Origin: Caballeronia glathei
GTDB taxonomy: Bacteria > Pseudomonadota > Gammaproteobacteria > Burkholderiales > Burkholderiaceae
Assembly (NCBI RefSeq): GCF_000698595.1
Contig: NZ_JFHC01000010.1
Span: 62,001-126,000, forward strand
Direction: 5' to 3'
DNA length: 64,000 nt
Made by a program: the position numbers and the translations under genes. This document shows, in pieces, positions 31,864 to 42,748 of the stretch. Within the stretch, counting starts at the first letter, position 1. Each line of letters starts with the position of its first letter. The notes beneath the pieces were generated by a model, which searched no databases, was not told where the DNA came from, and worked only from the letters and a program-made list of their open reading frames with translations.

Positions 31864-32381
31864 TGGCGCATCGGATCTTCCGGATCGTGACAATGGTGTG
31901 GGTCGGCAGCCTGCTGACGCTTGGCTATGTCGTCGCGCCCGTCCTCTTTTCGATGCTCGACCGCACGACGGCCGGGTCGGTCGCGGCGCAGCTGTTCCGT
32001 GTCGAAGGCATGCTCGGCGTCGTGTGCGCGCTGATATTGCTGCTGATCGGCAATCGGATGGTGCGCGGCGGTTTCGTCGACTACAAACGGGTGCGGTGGA
32101 TTGTCGCAGTCATGCTGCTGTGTGTGCTGATCGGCTATTTCGGCCTGCAGCCGTTCATGAACTCGCTGCGCATCGCCGCGCAGGAGGCGGGGACGGATCT
32201 CGCGAATTCGGTCTACGCGAAGCGCTTCGGCGTGCTGCACGGGGTGTCGAGCGCGTTCTACCTGCTCGAAAGCGTGCTGGGCCTTCTGCTCGTCTGGCGT
32301 CTGCCGGGACACTTCGCATCCGGGCCGGTCGTGGCGCGGGGTCAGTCCGCCGCCGTGGCGGCCCGCCGCGTCCGCCGATAA
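31863..32381 (+). CDS. DUF4149-family membrane protein
   Basis: 172 residues, four membrane helices: WVGSLLTLGYVVAPVLFSML, a segment ending LILLLIGNRM, a segment VAVMLLCVLIGYFGL, and HGVSSAFYLLESVLGLLLVW. This matches the DUF4149 family of unknown function. The ATG overlaps the greA stop (TGATG), so the two are cotranscribed and probably coupled. The C-terminal ~20 residues are soluble and basic. Confidence 0.85.
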   Translation: MAHRIFRIVTMVWVGSLLTLGYVVAPVLFSMLDRTTAGSVAAQLFRVEGMLGVVCALILLLIGNRMVRGGFVDYKRVRWIVAVMLLCVLIGYFGLQPFMNSLRIAAQEAGTDLANSVYAKRFGVLHGVSSAFYLLESVLGLLLVWRLPGHFASGPVVARGQSAAVAARRVRR

Positions 32382-32501
32382 ATCCCGCCGCTCGGTTGCG
32401 GCTCGCCTGCGTCTCGTTTGCCGCTCATTTGCCTATAAAAGAACGGCGCCCGCCTAATGCGACGGGCGTCGCCGCGTTCCGGGCTCCGCCCGGATCACTG
32501 C

Positions 32502-33041
32502 TTACTTCGATGTCTGATGCTGCCGCTTGGCGCTCGCCTGACGCTTCTTCGCGCGCTTGACGTTGCCGCCCGCCGTGACGCGCTCGTTGCCGCGCACGAG
32601 CAGCTTTTGCTTCTTGGGCTTGCGCACGACGGGTGCGTCGCGCGTGATCTTCACGGCCTTCACGATTCGTGGCGCGCGCCCCTTCGCTGGCTGCTCCGCT
32701 GCTTCGCGGACGCTTGGAATGGCGGTACGGCGGGCGTTCGCGCCGGCGCTGCGGACGGGCGCCGTGTCTTCCGGCCTCCAGATCACGAGCAGCTTGCCGA
32801 TATGCTGAACAGGGCCCGCGTTGAGGCGATCGCAGATTTCGTCGTAGATCGCGACGCGCGCGTCGCGGTCGTCGCCGAACACGCGGATCTTGATGAGCTG
32901 ATGCGCGCCGAGGTGGACTTCGATTTCAGCGAGCACCGCTTCGGTCAGCCCTTCAGCGCCGACGAGCACGACGGGCTTGAGCGCATGGGCCTGGGAGCGC
33001 AGGTCGGCGCGTTGGGCGGGAGAGAGTTTGAGAGCTGGCAT
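32502..33041 (-). CDS. yhbY: YhbY-family (CRM domain) RNA-binding protein with basic tail
   Basis: 179 residues. The first ~95 form a CRM domain: LSPAQRADLRSQAHALKPVVLVGAEGLTEAVLAEIEVHLGAHQLIKIRV, with a GxxG-like loop, and KLLVIWRPE at the end. YhbY binds pre-50S ribosomal subunits in E. coli, where the protein is only ~97 residues. Here about 80 extra residues follow, rich in Lys, Arg and Ala (VRKPKKQKLLVRGNERV, and VKRAKKRQASAKRQ), presumably another RNA-binding extension. It is divergent from rlmE, an arrangement seen in many proteobacteria. Confidence 0.92.
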   Translation of the reverse strand: MPALKLSPAQRADLRSQAHALKPVVLVGAEGLTEAVLAEIEVHLGAHQLIKIRVFGDDRDARVAIYDEICDRLNAGPVQHIGKLLVIWRPEDTAPVRSAGANARRTAIPSVREAAEQPAKGRAPRIVKAVKITRDAPVVRKPKKQKLLVRGNERVTAGGNVKRAKKRQASAKRQHQTSK

Positions 33042-33422
33042 GAGAAGTGACTGACTCGACTAAAATGAGAGGTACTGAAGCGCAAAAATGGGTGAAGGCG
33101 GCACGCTGCGCATAGCGCGGGGCGCGCCGGAAGCTCGAAGAGCCTGTAAAAACGGCAGGGCAGGCGGTACAACGCGGCCGATGTCCGGCCGTGCAGCTTT
33201 CCACGGCGGGGCGAGAGCGCGAAGCAGCGCGGTTCACCGCAGTTCATCGTAGTTCACAATAGCGCGCCGCCGCGGGAGGCACGCCAGGAAAGCCCTGATT
33301 CACCGATCTCCACCGATGCCGGCCGTGGTCGCGCGATGCGGCGGCCGGCCGAATAAGTCGCGTATTATCCGCTAAAAGCCTTGCTTAATGCAGCAAGATT
33401 ACGCAGCAAGAGTTCATTCTTA
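33042..33422. other. Divergent intergenic region yhbY/rlmE
   Basis: 381 bp. A TATTAT at 33363-33368 could be the rlmE -10 box, and a GCAGCAAGA direct repeat lies just before rlmE (about 33390-33411). No gene or terminator is apparent. Confidence 0.4.
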
Positions 33423-34085
33423 ATGGCAAAAAACCGCTTCAACCATTCGTGGCTGCACGACCACATCAACGATCCGTACGTGAAGCTCGCGCAGCGCGAG
33501 GGCTACCGGGCGCGGGCCGCCTACAAGCTCAAGGAGATCGACGAGCAGGACAAGCTGATTCGCCCGGGGCAGGTGATCGTCGATCTCGGCTCGACGCCCG
33601 GAAGCTGGAGCCAGTACGCGCGCAACAAGCTCGCGCGGGGCTCGAAGCGCGACGCAGAGCGCGTGGGCGGCATCGACGGAACGATCATCGCGCTCGACAT
33701 CCTGCCGATGGAGCCGATCGCCGACGTCACGTTCATCCAGGGCGACTTCCGCGAGGACGCCGTGCTGGAGCAGCTCGATGAAATCGTCGGCGAGCGTCAG
33801 GTGGACCTTGTAATCTCCGACATGGCCCCCAACTTGTCCGGTGTGGCGAGTGCGGATGCGGCGCGAATCGAGCATTTATGCGATCTTGCGCTGGAGTTCT
33901 CACAGAACCATCTGAAACCGGATGGTGCCCTGTTAGTCAAAGTGTTTCACGGCAGCGGCTATAGCCAGATTGTCGAGAAATTCAAGCACCAATTCAAAAT
34001 CGTCGCGCCGCGCAAGCCCAAGGCATCGCGTGACAAATCGTCCGAAACGTTTATTTTGGGCAGGCAGCTCAAGCATCCCGCCTGA
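33423..34085 (+). CDS. rlmE: 23S rRNA 2'-O-methyltransferase (U2552)
   Basis: 220 residues of the FtsJ/RrmJ family. Methylates the ribose of U2552 in the 23S A-loop, late in 50S assembly. SAM site [17 protein letters not shown], where Ser-Thr and Ser replace the commoner Ala-Ala and Gly. Catalytic K-D-K-E tetrad residues: Lys in [12 protein letters not shown], Asp in VISDMAPN, Lys in ALLVKVFHG, Glu in SSETFILG. The ATG at 33423 gives [14 protein letters not shown], the normal N-terminus. ftsH follows at 183 bp, the conserved rlmE-ftsH order. Confidence 0.95.
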   Translation: MAKNRFNHSWLHDHINDPYVKLAQREGYRARAAYKLKEIDEQDKLIRPGQVIVDLGSTPGSWSQYARNKLARGSKRDAERVGGIDGTIIALDILPMEPIADVTFIQGDFREDAVLEQLDEIVGERQVDLVISDMAPNLSGVASADAARIEHLCDLALEFSQNHLKPDGALLVKVFHGSGYSQIVEKFKHQFKIVAPRKPKASRDKSSETFILGRQLKHPA

Positions 34086-34267
34086 GCTTGGGCAAACGGA
34101 ATTGGCGAAATGCGGCCAATTTTCGTCGAATCTGCCAAAAAATCGGCCTCCGCTGCTATTTGCGCCGTCGTTAAACCTTATGGCAGGGGTTAGCGGACTG
34201 GATTAGAATGCTTTCGTGGTGCCGCAAGGCGTATGTAGGCGCCCGTCTATGAGTGAGGAGTGGTGCT

Positions 34268-36154
34268 TTGAACAACAATATGTTCTCTAAGGCAGCAGTG
34301 TGGCTCGTGATCGCACTGGTGCTGTTCACGGTGTTCAAGCAGTTCGATAAGCCCCGCGTCCAGGAAGGTGTGTCTTATTCGCAGTTCATGGACGACGCGA
34401 AGAACGGCAAGGTCAAGACAGTCACCGTTCAGGGCCGCAATCTTACGGTCACTCCGGCAGATGGTCAGAAGTACCAGATCGTGTCGCCAGGCGACATCTG
34501 GATGGTGGGCGACCTGATGAAGTACGGCGTCCAGGTGAGCGGCAAGGCCGACGACGAACCCAACGCGCTCGTGTCTGCGCTGTATTACCTCGGGCCGACG
34601 ATCCTGATCATCGGCTTCTGGTTCTACATGATGCGGCAGATGCAGGGGGGCGGCAAAGGCGGGGCGTTTTCGTTCGGCAAGTCGCGTGCGCGGCTGATCG
34701 ACGAGAACAACAACGCGATCAATTTCACCGATGTCGCGGGCTGCGACGAGGCGAAGGAAGAGGTGTCCGAGCTCGTCGACTTCCTGCGCGATCCCCAGAA
34801 ATTCCAGAAGCTCGGCGGGCGAATTCCGCGCGGCGTGCTGCTCGTCGGCCCTCCGGGTACCGGCAAGACGCTGCTTGCGCGGGCGATCGCCGGCGAGGCG
34901 AAGGTGCCGTTCTTCAGCATCTCGGGTTCTGACTTCGTCGAAATGTTCGTCGGCGTGGGCGCGGCCCGCGTGCGCGACATGTTCGAACAAGCGAAGAAGC
35001 ATGCGCCGTGCATCGTGTTTATCGATGAAATCGACGCGGTCGGCCGTCATCGCGGCGCCGGCATGGGCGGCGGCAACGACGAACGCGAGCAGACGCTGAA
35101 CCAGATGCTCGTCGAAATGGACGGTTTCGAGGCGAATTCCGGCGTGATCGTGATTGCCGCGACGAACCGTTCCGACGTGCTCGACAAGGCGCTGCTGCGC
35201 CCGGGCCGTTTCGACCGCCAGGTGTATGTGGGCCTGCCGGATATTCGCGGCCGCGAACACATCATGAAGGTTCACCTGCGCAAGGTGCCGATTTCGAACG
35301 ACGTCGATGCGTCGGTGATCGCTCGCGGCACGCCCGGCTTCTCGGGCGCCGATCTCGCGAACCTCGTGAACGAGGCGGCGCTCTTTGCCGCGCGTCGCGG
35401 CAAGCGGATCGTCGAAATGCAGGATTTCGAGGACGCGAAGGACAAGATCTTCATGGGTCCGGAGCGCAAGTCGGCAGTGATGCGCGAGGAAGAGCGGCGC
35501 AACACGGCGTACCACGAGTCCGGGCACGCGGTGGTGGCGAAGCTTCTCCCGCACGCCGATCCGGTGCACAAGGTCACCATCATGCCGCGTGGCTGGGCGC
35601 TCGGCGTGACCTGGCAGTTGCCCGAGCATGACCGCGTGAATCTGTATCGCGACAAGATGCTCGAGGAAATCGCGATTCTGTTCGGCGGCCGCGCGGCGGA
35701 AGAAGTGTTCCTCAATTCGATGTCGACGGGTGCTTCCAACGACTTCGAGCGCGCGACCAAGATGGCGCGCGACATGGTGACGCGCTACGGCATGTCCGAT
35801 GTGCTCGGCACGATGGTCTACGTCGATACGGAACAGGACGGCATGTTCGGCAAGCTCGCGTCGAAGACGGTGTCCGAGGCGACGCAGCAGAAGGTCGACG
35901 CCGAAATCCGCCGGATTCTCGACGAGCAGTACGGGCTCGCCCGCAAGCTGCTCGAAGACAACCGCGACAAGGTCGAGGCCATGACGAAGGCGCTGCTCGA
36001 ATGGGAAACCATCGACGCCGACCAGATCAGCGACATCATGGCGGGCCGCCCGCCGCGTCCGCCGAAAAATCTGCCGCCTCCTTCCGGCGATACGCCGCCG
36101 AGCGGCAACAGCGGCACGGAAGTGAAGCCGGGCAACGCAACCGCGCCTGCCTGA
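34268..36154 (+). CDS. ftsH: ATP-dependent zinc metalloprotease FtsH
   Basis: 628 residues. Membrane-anchored hexameric protease that degrades LpxC, sigma-32 and unassembled membrane proteins. Two N-terminal helices flank a periplasmic domain (residues ~5-120). The AAA+ domain has Walker A 194-201 (GPPGTGKT), Walker B IVFIDEID, and the second region of homology [20 protein letters not shown]. Zinc site H416-E-x2-H420. The start is a TTG at 34268 with GAGGAG seven bases upstream, giving [12 protein letters not shown]. The C-terminus is Pro-rich. A terminator follows at 36173. Confidence 0.97.
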   Translation: MNNNMFSKAAVWLVIALVLFTVFKQFDKPRVQEGVSYSQFMDDAKNGKVKTVTVQGRNLTVTPADGQKYQIVSPGDIWMVGDLMKYGVQVSGKADDEPNALVSALYYLGPTILIIGFWFYMMRQMQGGGKGGAFSFGKSRARLIDENNNAINFTDVAGCDEAKEEVSELVDFLRDPQKFQKLGGRIPRGVLLVGPPGTGKTLLARAIAGEAKVPFFSISGSDFVEMFVGVGAARVRDMFEQAKKHAPCIVFIDEIDAVGRHRGAGMGGGNDEREQTLNQMLVEMDGFEANSGVIVIAATNRSDVLDKALLRPGRFDRQVYVGLPDIRGREHIMKVHLRKVPISNDVDASVIARGTPGFSGADLANLVNEAALFAARRGKRIVEMQDFEDAKDKIFMGPERKSAVMREEERRNTAYHESGHAVVAKLLPHADPVHKVTIMPRGWALGVTWQLPEHDRVNLYRDKMLEEIAILFGGRAAEEVFLNSMSTGASNDFERATKMARDMVTRYGMSDVLGTMVYVDTEQDGMFGKLASKTVSEATQQKVDAEIRRILDEQYGLARKLLEDNRDKVEAMTKALLEWETIDADQISDIMAGRPPRPPKNLPPPSGDTPPSGNSGTEVKPGNATAPA

Positions 36155-36172
36155 GTTTCACTCGATCCGAAC

Positions 36173-36208
36173 AAGGGCTGGTGTGTTCCGCACACCGGCC
36201 CTTTTTTT
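36173..36208 (+). terminator. Terminator after ftsH
   Basis: AAGGGCTGGTGTG and CACACCGGCCCTT around TTCCG, then a T-run to 36208. Confidence 0.9.
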
Positions 36209-36261
36209 CATTCGTGGCCGCTCCGGCAGCCGGATTCTTCAACTCGTTCTTCTCGAATCGC

Positions 36262-37146
36262 TTGGACAAATCAACTTCGCAAACGGCCCAGCCCCAGCCG
36301 CTTCAATGCGGGCGGTTCACGCTGACCTTCGAGCGGCCACTCGTCATGGGCATCCTGAACGTCACGCCGGACTCGTTTTCCGACGGCGGCCGCTATCTTT
36401 CGCGCGGCGACGCCCTGGCGCGCGCCGAGCAGATGCTCGCCGACGGCGCCGACATGATCGACATCGGCGGCGAGTCGACGCGGCCGGGATCGGTCCCGGT
36501 GCCGCTCGACGAGGAACTCGAACGCGTGATCCCGATCGTCGAGGCGCTGCGCACGGTCAACGTGCCGCTCTCGGTCGATACCTACAAGCCCGCCGTGATG
36601 CGCGCCGCGCTCGATGCCGGCGCCGACATGATCAACGACGTCTGGGGCCTGCGCCGCGAAGGCGCGCTCGACGCCGTCAAGGACAGCAATTGCGGCCTGT
36701 GCGTGATGCACATGCTCGGCGAGCCGCAGACGATGCAGCTCCGCGAACCGGTTTATCAGGACGTCGTCGCCGAGGTGCGGGCGTTTTTCGAGGAACGCAT
36801 CGATGCGCTGACCCGGGCCGGGATTTCCGGCGAGCGGATCTGCCTCGATCCGGGCTACGGATTCGGCAAGACCGAGGCGCACAACTACGCGCTCCTCGCC
36901 GGTCTTGCCGACACGCGGCCGGCCGGGACGCGCTTTTCGCTGCTCGCGGGGATGTCGCGCAAGTCGATGCTCGGCGCCGTCACCGGGCGCAAGACGGGTG
37001 AGCGCGTCGCGGCGGGCGTGGCCGCCGCGGTGTGCGCGGCGGAGCGGGGCGCGGTGATCATCCGCGTTCACGACGTCGCGCCCACGCTCGATGGTCTGAA
37101 GGTTTGGCAGGCAACAAAAGACGCCGGGCTTAGCAGGCATCATTAG
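36262..37146 (+). CDS. folP: Dihydropteroate synthase
   Basis: 294 residues from the TTG at 36262. Condenses 6-hydroxymethyl-dihydropterin diphosphate with p-aminobenzoate in folate synthesis and is the sulfonamide target. TIM-barrel motifs: VMGILNVTPDSFSDGGRY, MIDIGGESTRPGS, LSVDTYKPAVM, INDVWGLR, ICLDPGYGFGKT and FSLLAGMSRKSMLG. The start is tentative: no good ribosome site is visible and the frame is open to 36001, but upstream sequence lies in ftsH and its terminator. It precedes glmM, the classic ftsH-folP-glmM order. Confidence 0.93.
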   Translation: MDKSTSQTAQPQPLQCGRFTLTFERPLVMGILNVTPDSFSDGGRYLSRGDALARAEQMLADGADMIDIGGESTRPGSVPVPLDEELERVIPIVEALRTVNVPLSVDTYKPAVMRAALDAGADMINDVWGLRREGALDAVKDSNCGLCVMHMLGEPQTMQLREPVYQDVVAEVRAFFEERIDALTRAGISGERICLDPGYGFGKTEAHNYALLAGLADTRPAGTRFSLLAGMSRKSMLGAVTGRKTGERVAAGVAAAVCAAERGAVIIRVHDVAPTLDGLKVWQATKDAGLSRHH

Positions 37147-37267
37147 CGGGCGCCGATCCACGGGAATCGGCAGGCAGAACACGGCGCGTGCGCGCGCGCC
37201 GTCCTTATAAATAAGTCGCAGGCACACAACACGCGCCTTCACGCCTGCGAGGGAGGGTCACCCAACA

Positions 37268-38623
37268 ATGGCACGTCGATATTTTGGAACGGATGGTATT
37301 CGGGGGAAGGTCGGCGAGGCGCCGATCACGCCGGATTTCGTGCTGAGGCTCGGCTACGCGGCCGGCAAGGTGCTCGCGGGCGCCGACCGCTGGCAAAGCA
37401 AGGGTCGTCCGACGGTGCTGATCGGCAAGGACACGCGCGTTTCGGGCTACATGCTCGAAGCCGCGCTGGAATCGGGTTTTGCGGCGGCGGGCGTCGACGT
37501 CATGCTGGCCGGCCCGATGCCCACGCCCGGCATCGCCTATCTGACGCGCGCGCTGCGGCTCGCGGCGGGCGTCGTGATCAGCGCGTCGCACAATCCCTAC
37601 GACGACAACGGCATCAAATTCTTCTCCGCCGACGGCAACAAGCTGCCGGACGACGTGGAACTCGAAATCGAGGCGCAACTCGATGAACCGCTTGCCTGCG
37701 CGCCCTCGGAGCGGCTCGGCAAGGCGCGACGGCTGGATGACGCGGGCGGCCGCTACATCGAATTCTGCAAGAGCACGTTCCCGGCGAGCTTCGACTTGCG
37801 CGGCCTGAAGCTCGTCCTGGATTGCGCGCACGGCGCCGCGTACGACGTCGGGCCGCACGTGTTCCACGAACTGGGCGCCGAAGTAATCCCGATCGGCGTG
37901 TCGCCGAACGGCTTCAATATCAACGACGGCGTCGGCGCCACCGCGCCCGACGCGCTCGTGCGCGCGGTGCGCGAGAACGGCGCGGATCTCGGCATCGCGC
38001 TCGACGGCGACGCGGACCGCCTGCAGGTGGTCGATTCGTCGGGGCGTCTTTTCAACGGCGACGAACTGCTCTACGTGCTGGTAAAGGACCGCATCGCCAC
38101 CGACGGCAAGGTGGAAGGCGCCGTCGGCACGCTGATGACCAACATGGCCGTCGAAGTCGCGCTGAAGGAGGCGGGCGTGAAGTTCGTGCGCGCGGCGGTC
38201 GGCGACCGCTACGTGCTGGAGAAGCTGCGCGAACACGGCTGGCAGCTCGGCGCGGAAGGCTCGGGCCACATTCTGTCGCTCGACCGCCATTCCACCGGCG
38301 ACGGCATCGTCTCGGCGCTGCTCGTCCTGGCGGCATTGAAGCGCAGCGGCAAGTCGCTCGCGCAACTGCTCGACGGCGTGAAGCTTTTTCCGCAGAAGCT
38401 GATCAACGTGCGCATGAGCCCGGGCGCCGACTGGAAGAGCAGCGACGCGATCAAAGCCGCGATCGCGCAGGCGGAGCGCTCGCTCGAACCGAATGGCCGG
38501 GTGCTGATCCGCGCGTCGGGCACGGAGCCGGTGCTTCGGGTGATGGTCGAGGCGGCCGCCGAAAAGGACGCGGTTCGGCACGCGGAAACGATTGCGCAGG
38601 TGGTAAAGAGCGCGACTTCGTAA
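37268..38623 (+). CDS. glmM: Phosphoglucosamine mutase
   Basis: 451 residues. Converts glucosamine 6-phosphate to glucosamine 1-phosphate for UDP-GlcNAc, hence peptidoglycan and LPS. Active phosphoserine Ser107 in [19 protein letters not shown]. The metal loop is [13 protein letters not shown], the sugar loop [17 protein letters not shown], and the phosphate loop in [24 protein letters not shown] upstream is the ribosome site. A strong terminator at 38644-38669 separates it from the pst operon. Confidence 0.97.
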   Translation: MARRYFGTDGIRGKVGEAPITPDFVLRLGYAAGKVLAGADRWQSKGRPTVLIGKDTRVSGYMLEAALESGFAAAGVDVMLAGPMPTPGIAYLTRALRLAAGVVISASHNPYDDNGIKFFSADGNKLPDDVELEIEAQLDEPLACAPSERLGKARRLDDAGGRYIEFCKSTFPASFDLRGLKLVLDCAHGAAYDVGPHVFHELGAEVIPIGVSPNGFNINDGVGATAPDALVRAVRENGADLGIALDGDADRLQVVDSSGRLFNGDELLYVLVKDRIATDGKVEGAVGTLMTNMAVEVALKEAGVKFVRAAVGDRYVLEKLREHGWQLGAEGSGHILSLDRHSTGDGIVSALLVLAALKRSGKSLAQLLDGVKLFPQKLINVRMSPGADWKSSDAIKAAIAQAERSLEPNGRVLIRASGTEPVLRVMVEAAAEKDAVRHAETIAQVVKSATS

Positions 38624-38643
38624 GCATTTTGCGAATTAGGCGG

Positions 38644-38669
38644 AAGCGGGCTACGGCCCGCTTTTTTTT
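38644..38669 (+). terminator. Terminator after glmM
   Basis: AAGCGGGC, TACG loop, GCCCGCTT, then an eight-T run. Confidence 0.93.
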
Positions 38670-38713
38670 CGCCTTCAGGAGACAATTCATCTGCTTTCAT
38701 GAGTGTAAGAGGA

Positions 38714-38768
38714 ATGACACGCGAGCTTCACGGAGAGTCACATTACTGTCACAGACAGTGCCTATGCT
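38714..38768 (+). promoter_or_regulatory. Pho box and -10 element of pstS
   Basis: GAGTCAC-ATTA-CTGTCAC at 38735-38752 fits the PhoB half-site/spacer/half-site layout (7-4-7). A TATGCT -10 element at 38763-38768 follows after 10 bp, the expected PhoB promoter geometry with no -35 box. Weaker half-sites ATGACAC (38714-38720) and GCTTCAC (38725-38731) lie at 10-11-bp steps upstream, suggesting tandem boxes. phoB itself is in the same cluster. Confidence 0.75.
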
Positions 38769-38807
38769 TCGCCTTGTCGTGTCATCCGCTCACAACCTGG
38801 AGGTCTC

Positions 38808-39839
38808 ATGAAATTGATGCAAACCGCGCTGGCTGGCGTAATTGGCGCCCTGTTCGCCATCTCTGCGCAAGCAGCCGATATCACCGGCGCGGGCAGTACC
38901 TTCGCAGCACCGATCTATACGAAATGGGCGGACGCCTACCAGAAAACGGGCGGCGGCAAGGTCAACTACCAGGGCATCGGCTCGTCGGGCGGGATCAAGC
39001 AGATCATCGCCAAGACGGTTGATTTCGCAGGTTCCGACGCCCCGCTGAAGGACGACGAACTCGCCAAGGAAGGCCTGTTCCAGTTCCCGACGGTGGTCGG
39101 CGGCGTGGTGCCGGTGATCAACGTGCCGGGCGTGAAGGCCGGTGAAGTGACGCTGTCGGGCGAACTGCTCGGTGACATCTACCTCGGCAAGATCAAGAAG
39201 TGGAACGACCCGGCGATCGCCGCGCTGAACCCGAAGGTCAAGCTGCCGGATACGGACATCGCCGTGGTGCGCCGCGCCGACGGTTCGGGCACGAGCTTCA
39301 TCTGGACGAACTACCTGTCGAAGGTGAACCCGGAGTGGAAGTCGAAGGTCGGTGAAGGTTCGACGGTCAACTGGCCGACGGGGACGGGCGGCAAGGGCAA
39401 CGACGGCGTCGCCGCCTTCGTCCAGCGCCTGCCGGGTGCGATCGGCTACGTGGAATGGGCGTACGCCAAGCAGAACAAGATGACCTACGTCGACCTGAAG
39501 AACGCGGCAGGCACGGTGGTCGAGCCGAAGACGGAGACGTTCAAGGCCGCTGCAGCGGGCGCGGACTGGTCGAAGTCGTTCTACCAGATCCTGACGAACG
39601 AGTCGGGCAAGAACGCATGGCCGATCGTCGGCGCGACGTTCGTTCTGCTGCACGCAACGCAGGAAAAGGCGCCGCAAGGCACCGAAACGCTGAAGTTCTT
39701 CGACTGGGCGTTCAAGAACGGCGGCCAGGCTGCCAACGACCTGGACTACATCTCGCTGCCGGAATCGGTCGTTGCCGAAATCCGCACGCAATGGAAGGCG
39801 AAGGTCAAGGACGCGTCGGGCAAGCCGGTTGCACAGTAA
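38808..39839 (+). CDS. pstS: Phosphate ABC transporter, substrate-binding protein
   Basis: 343 residues. Periplasmic phosphate-binding protein of the high-affinity Pst system. Signal peptide of ~22 residues ending SAQA before [18 protein letters not shown]. Phosphate-site segments: [29 protein letters not shown], and [23 protein letters not shown] precedes the ATG at 38808. It heads the pst operon behind the Pho box, and the 94-bp gap to pstC has no clear terminator. Confidence 0.97.
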   Translation: MKLMQTALAGVIGALFAISAQAADITGAGSTFAAPIYTKWADAYQKTGGGKVNYQGIGSSGGIKQIIAKTVDFAGSDAPLKDDELAKEGLFQFPTVVGGVVPVINVPGVKAGEVTLSGELLGDIYLGKIKKWNDPAIAALNPKVKLPDTDIAVVRRADGSGTSFIWTNYLSKVNPEWKSKVGEGSTVNWPTGTGGKGNDGVAAFVQRLPGAIGYVEWAYAKQNKMTYVDLKNAAGTVVEPKTETFKAAAAGADWSKSFYQILTNESGKNAWPIVGATFVLLHATQEKAPQGTETLKFFDWAFKNGGQAANDLDYISLPESVVAEIRTQWKAKVKDASGKPVAQ

Positions 39840-39933
39840 GTGATGTCTGAAACTGTCCTAAGCTGTTAAGACTGGACAGCAGTTGCACGTTTCGCCGCGC
39901 GGCAGGTGCCGCGCGGCCTGACCCAAGGTTCCC

Positions 39934-40917
39934 ATGTCGGACATCAATCTAGCGTCGACTCCGCCTGCGAGCGGCACGCAACGTGCCCCGGGCCGTCTCG
40001 GCGACATCGTTTTCGGCGGCGTGACGCGGCTTGCGGCCGTCGTCACGCTGCTTTTGCTTGGCGGCATCATCGTGTCGCTGCTTGTCGCCTCGCTGCCGAC
40101 GATCGAGAAGTTCGGCCTGAGCTTCCTCTGGCGCGCGGAGTGGGATCCACCCTCTGAAAGCTTCGGCGCGCTCGTGCCGATCTACGGCACCATCGCGACG
40201 TCGATCATCGCGCTCCTGATCGCCGTGCCGGTGAGTTTCGGCATCGCGCTGTTTCTCACCGAACTGGCGCCCGCCTGGCTGCGCCGGCCGCTCGGCGTCG
40301 CGATCGAATTGCTGGCGGCGATTCCGTCGATCGTCTATGGCATGTGGGGCCTGCTCGTCTTCGCCCCCATTTTCGCCACCTATTTTGAAAAGCCGCTCGG
40401 CGCGCTGCTCGGCGACGTCTGGCTGATCGGACGCTTTTTTCAGGGCCCGCCGATCGGCATCGGCATTCTGTGCGCGGGCGTCATTCTCGCGATCATGATC
40501 ATTCCCTACATCGCGGCGGTGATGCGTGACGTGTTCGAGGTCACGCCCGTGCTGCTGAAGGAGTCGGCATACGGCATCGGCTGCACGACCTGGGAAGTGA
40601 TGTGGCGCATCGTGCTGCCGTACACCCGAACGGGCGTGATCGGCGGGGTGATGCTTGGCCTCGGCCGCGCACTCGGCGAGACGATGGCAGTGACGTTCGT
40701 GATCGGCAACACCAACCTGCTCGACAATGTGTCGCTCTTTTCACCCGGCAACAGCATCACGTCGGCGCTCGCCAACGAATTCGCCGAGGCGGGCCCGGGC
40801 CTGCACACGTCCGCGCTGATGGAACTCGGCCTCATTCTCTTCGTGATCACGTTCTTCGTGCTGGCCCTGTCGAAACTCATGCTGCTTCGCCTCGAAAAAG
40901 GGGAGGGCGCCAAGTGA
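39934..40917 (+). CDS. pstC: Phosphate ABC transporter permease PstC
   Basis: 327 residues with six membrane helices. Inner-membrane channel subunit. The permease loop that contacts PstB is in [48 protein letters not shown], the EAA-type signature. The stop overlaps the GTG start of pstA by four bases, so the two permeases are coupled. Confidence 0.96.
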   Translation: MSDINLASTPPASGTQRAPGRLGDIVFGGVTRLAAVVTLLLLGGIIVSLLVASLPTIEKFGLSFLWRAEWDPPSESFGALVPIYGTIATSIIALLIAVPVSFGIALFLTELAPAWLRRPLGVAIELLAAIPSIVYGMWGLLVFAPIFATYFEKPLGALLGDVWLIGRFFQGPPIGIGILCAGVILAIMIIPYIAAVMRDVFEVTPVLLKESAYGIGCTTWEVMWRIVLPYTRTGVIGGVMLGLGRALGETMAVTFVIGNTNLLDNVSLFSPGNSITSALANEFAEAGPGLHTSALMELGLILFVITFFVLALSKLMLLRLEKGEGAK

Positions 40918-41795
40918 GCCAGCCCGCATTCATCGAAAACGATCGCAGCGAAGCGACGCGCATCAAACTTCAGCGCCGGCGCCGCGGCACCAACGCGCTC
41001 GCGCTGACGCTCTCGCTCGCGGCGATGGCGTTCGGCCTGCTGTGGCTCGTGTGGATTCTCTTCACGACGCTCAAGCTCGGCATCGGCGGCCTGTCGATCG
41101 ATCTCTTCACGCAGTCCACGCCGCCCCCGAACACCGATGGCGGCGGTCTTGCCAACGCGATCGTCGGCAGCCTGATGCTCGTCTTGCTCGCGACGTTCAT
41201 CGGCACGCCGCTCGGCATCCTCGCGGGCGTGTACCTTGCGGAATACGGCCAGAAGGGCTGGCTCGCGAACGTGACGCGCTTCATCAACGACATCCTGCTG
41301 TCAGCGCCGTCGATCGTCGTCGGCCTGTTCGTGTATGCGCTCGTGGTGGCGAAGATGGGGCGCTTTTCCGGCTGGGCCGGCGTGATCGCGCTCGCGCTCC
41401 TGCAGATCCCGATCGTGATCCGCACGACCGAGAACATGCTGAAGCTCGTGCCCAACGCGCTGCGCGAAGCCGCGTTCGCGCTCGGCACGCCGAAGTGGAA
41501 GATGGTGCTGTCGATCACGCTGAAGGCGTCGGTCGGCGGCATCGTGACGGGCGTGCTGCTCGCCGTGGCGCGCATTGCCGGCGAAACGGCGCCGCTGCTC
41601 TTCACGGCGCTCTCGAACCAGTTCTTCTCGTGGGACATGAACCAGCCGGTCGCGAACCTTCCGGTCACGATCTACAAGTTCGCGATGAGCCCGTTTCCGC
41701 AGTGGCAGGCGCTCGCGTGGGCCGGCGTGTTCCTCATTACGCTCGGCGTGCTCGGACTGAACATCCTTGCGCGCACGATCATTTCGAAAAAATAA
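40914..41795 (+). CDS. pstA: Phosphate ABC transporter permease PstA
   Basis: 293 residues from a GTG at 40914 overlapping the pstC stop, with GGGGAGGG as ribosome site. Six membrane helices; EAA-type loop in [54 protein letters not shown]. Pairs with PstC to form the phosphate channel. pstB begins 14 bp downstream. Confidence 0.96.
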   Translation: MSQPAFIENDRSEATRIKLQRRRRGTNALALTLSLAAMAFGLLWLVWILFTTLKLGIGGLSIDLFTQSTPPPNTDGGGLANAIVGSLMLVLLATFIGTPLGILAGVYLAEYGQKGWLANVTRFINDILLSAPSIVVGLFVYALVVAKMGRFSGWAGVIALALLQIPIVIRTTENMLKLVPNALREAAFALGTPKWKMVLSITLKASVGGIVTGVLLAVARIAGETAPLLFTALSNQFFSWDMNQPVANLPVTIYKFAMSPFPQWQALAWAGVFLITLGVLGLNILARTIISKK

Positions 41796-41809
41796 GGTGG
41801 AGTGATTCC

Positions 41810-42712
41810 ATGAATATGGTTGAAAGTGGTGTCAGTCGCCTGGATGCAAGCACGGGCGATCGCACGGTGGAAGACAAGGCCAGCACGGGCACGACGGAAC
41901 GCGGCCCGCTGCCGGGCAGCATCAAGCCCGCGCACAGCGCGAAGCCCGCCGATTCGATGAAGCCGAAGATCGAGGTAAACGATCTCAACTTCTTCTACGG
42001 CAAGTACCACGCGCTGAAGAACATCAATCTTCGTATTCCCGAGAAGAAGGTGACGGCGTTCATCGGTCCGTCGGGCTGCGGCAAGTCCACGCTCCTGCGC
42101 ACCTTCAACAAGATGTACGCGCTCTATCCGGAGCAGCGCGCCGAGGGTGAAATCCTGATGGACGGCGAGAACCTGCTCGACACGCGCCGCGACATTTCGC
42201 TGCTGCGCGCGCGCGTCGGCATGGTGTTCCAGAAGCCGACGCCGTTTCCGATGTCGATCTACGACAACATCGCGTTCGGCGTGAAGATGTTCGAGCAGCT
42301 CTCGCGCTCGGAGATGGACGACCGCGTCGAGTGGGCGCTCACCAAGGCCGCGCTCTGGAACGAAGTGAAGGACAAGCTGCAGCAAAGCGGCTATGGCCTG
42401 TCGGGCGGACAGCAGCAGCGCCTGTGCATCGCGCGCGGCATCGCCATCCGGCCGGAAGTACTGCTGCTCGACGAACCGTGCTCCGCGCTCGACCCGATTT
42501 CCACGGGCCGCATCGAGGAACTCATCGCCGAGCTGAAGAGCGACTACACGGTAGTGATCGTCACGCATAACATGCAGCAGGCCGCACGCTGTTCGGACTA
42601 CACTGCCTATATGTACCTTGGCGAGCTGATCGAGTTTGGCGACACCGAAAAGATCTTCATCAAGCCCGCCCGCAAGGAAACGGAAGACTACATCACGGGC
42701 CGGTTTGGCTAA
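41810..42712 (+). CDS. pstB: Phosphate ABC transporter ATP-binding protein PstB
   Basis: 300 residues from the ATG at 41810 (AAGGTGGAG upstream). Walker [11 protein letters not shown]-loop [15 protein letters not shown] (typical of PstB), signature [16 protein letters not shown], Walker [14 protein letters not shown], switch [13 protein letters not shown]. About 48 residues precede the usual PstB start ([14 protein letters not shown]); they are rich in Ser, Thr, Gly and Lys and look disordered. A second ATG just before KPKIEV could make a standard-length protein. Confidence 0.96.
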   Translation: MNMVESGVSRLDASTGDRTVEDKASTGTTERGPLPGSIKPAHSAKPADSMKPKIEVNDLNFFYGKYHALKNINLRIPEKKVTAFIGPSGCGKSTLLRTFNKMYALYPEQRAEGEILMDGENLLDTRRDISLLRARVGMVFQKPTPFPMSIYDNIAFGVKMFEQLSRSEMDDRVEWALTKAALWNEVKDKLQQSGYGLSGGQQQRLCIARGIAIRPEVLLLDEPCSALDPISTGRIEELIAELKSDYTVVIVTHNMQQAARCSDYTAYMYLGELIEFGDTEKIFIKPARKETEDYITGRFG

Positions 42713-42748
42713 GCCGCGGGCAAGAGAAAAGGGACTACAGGAGCACAC

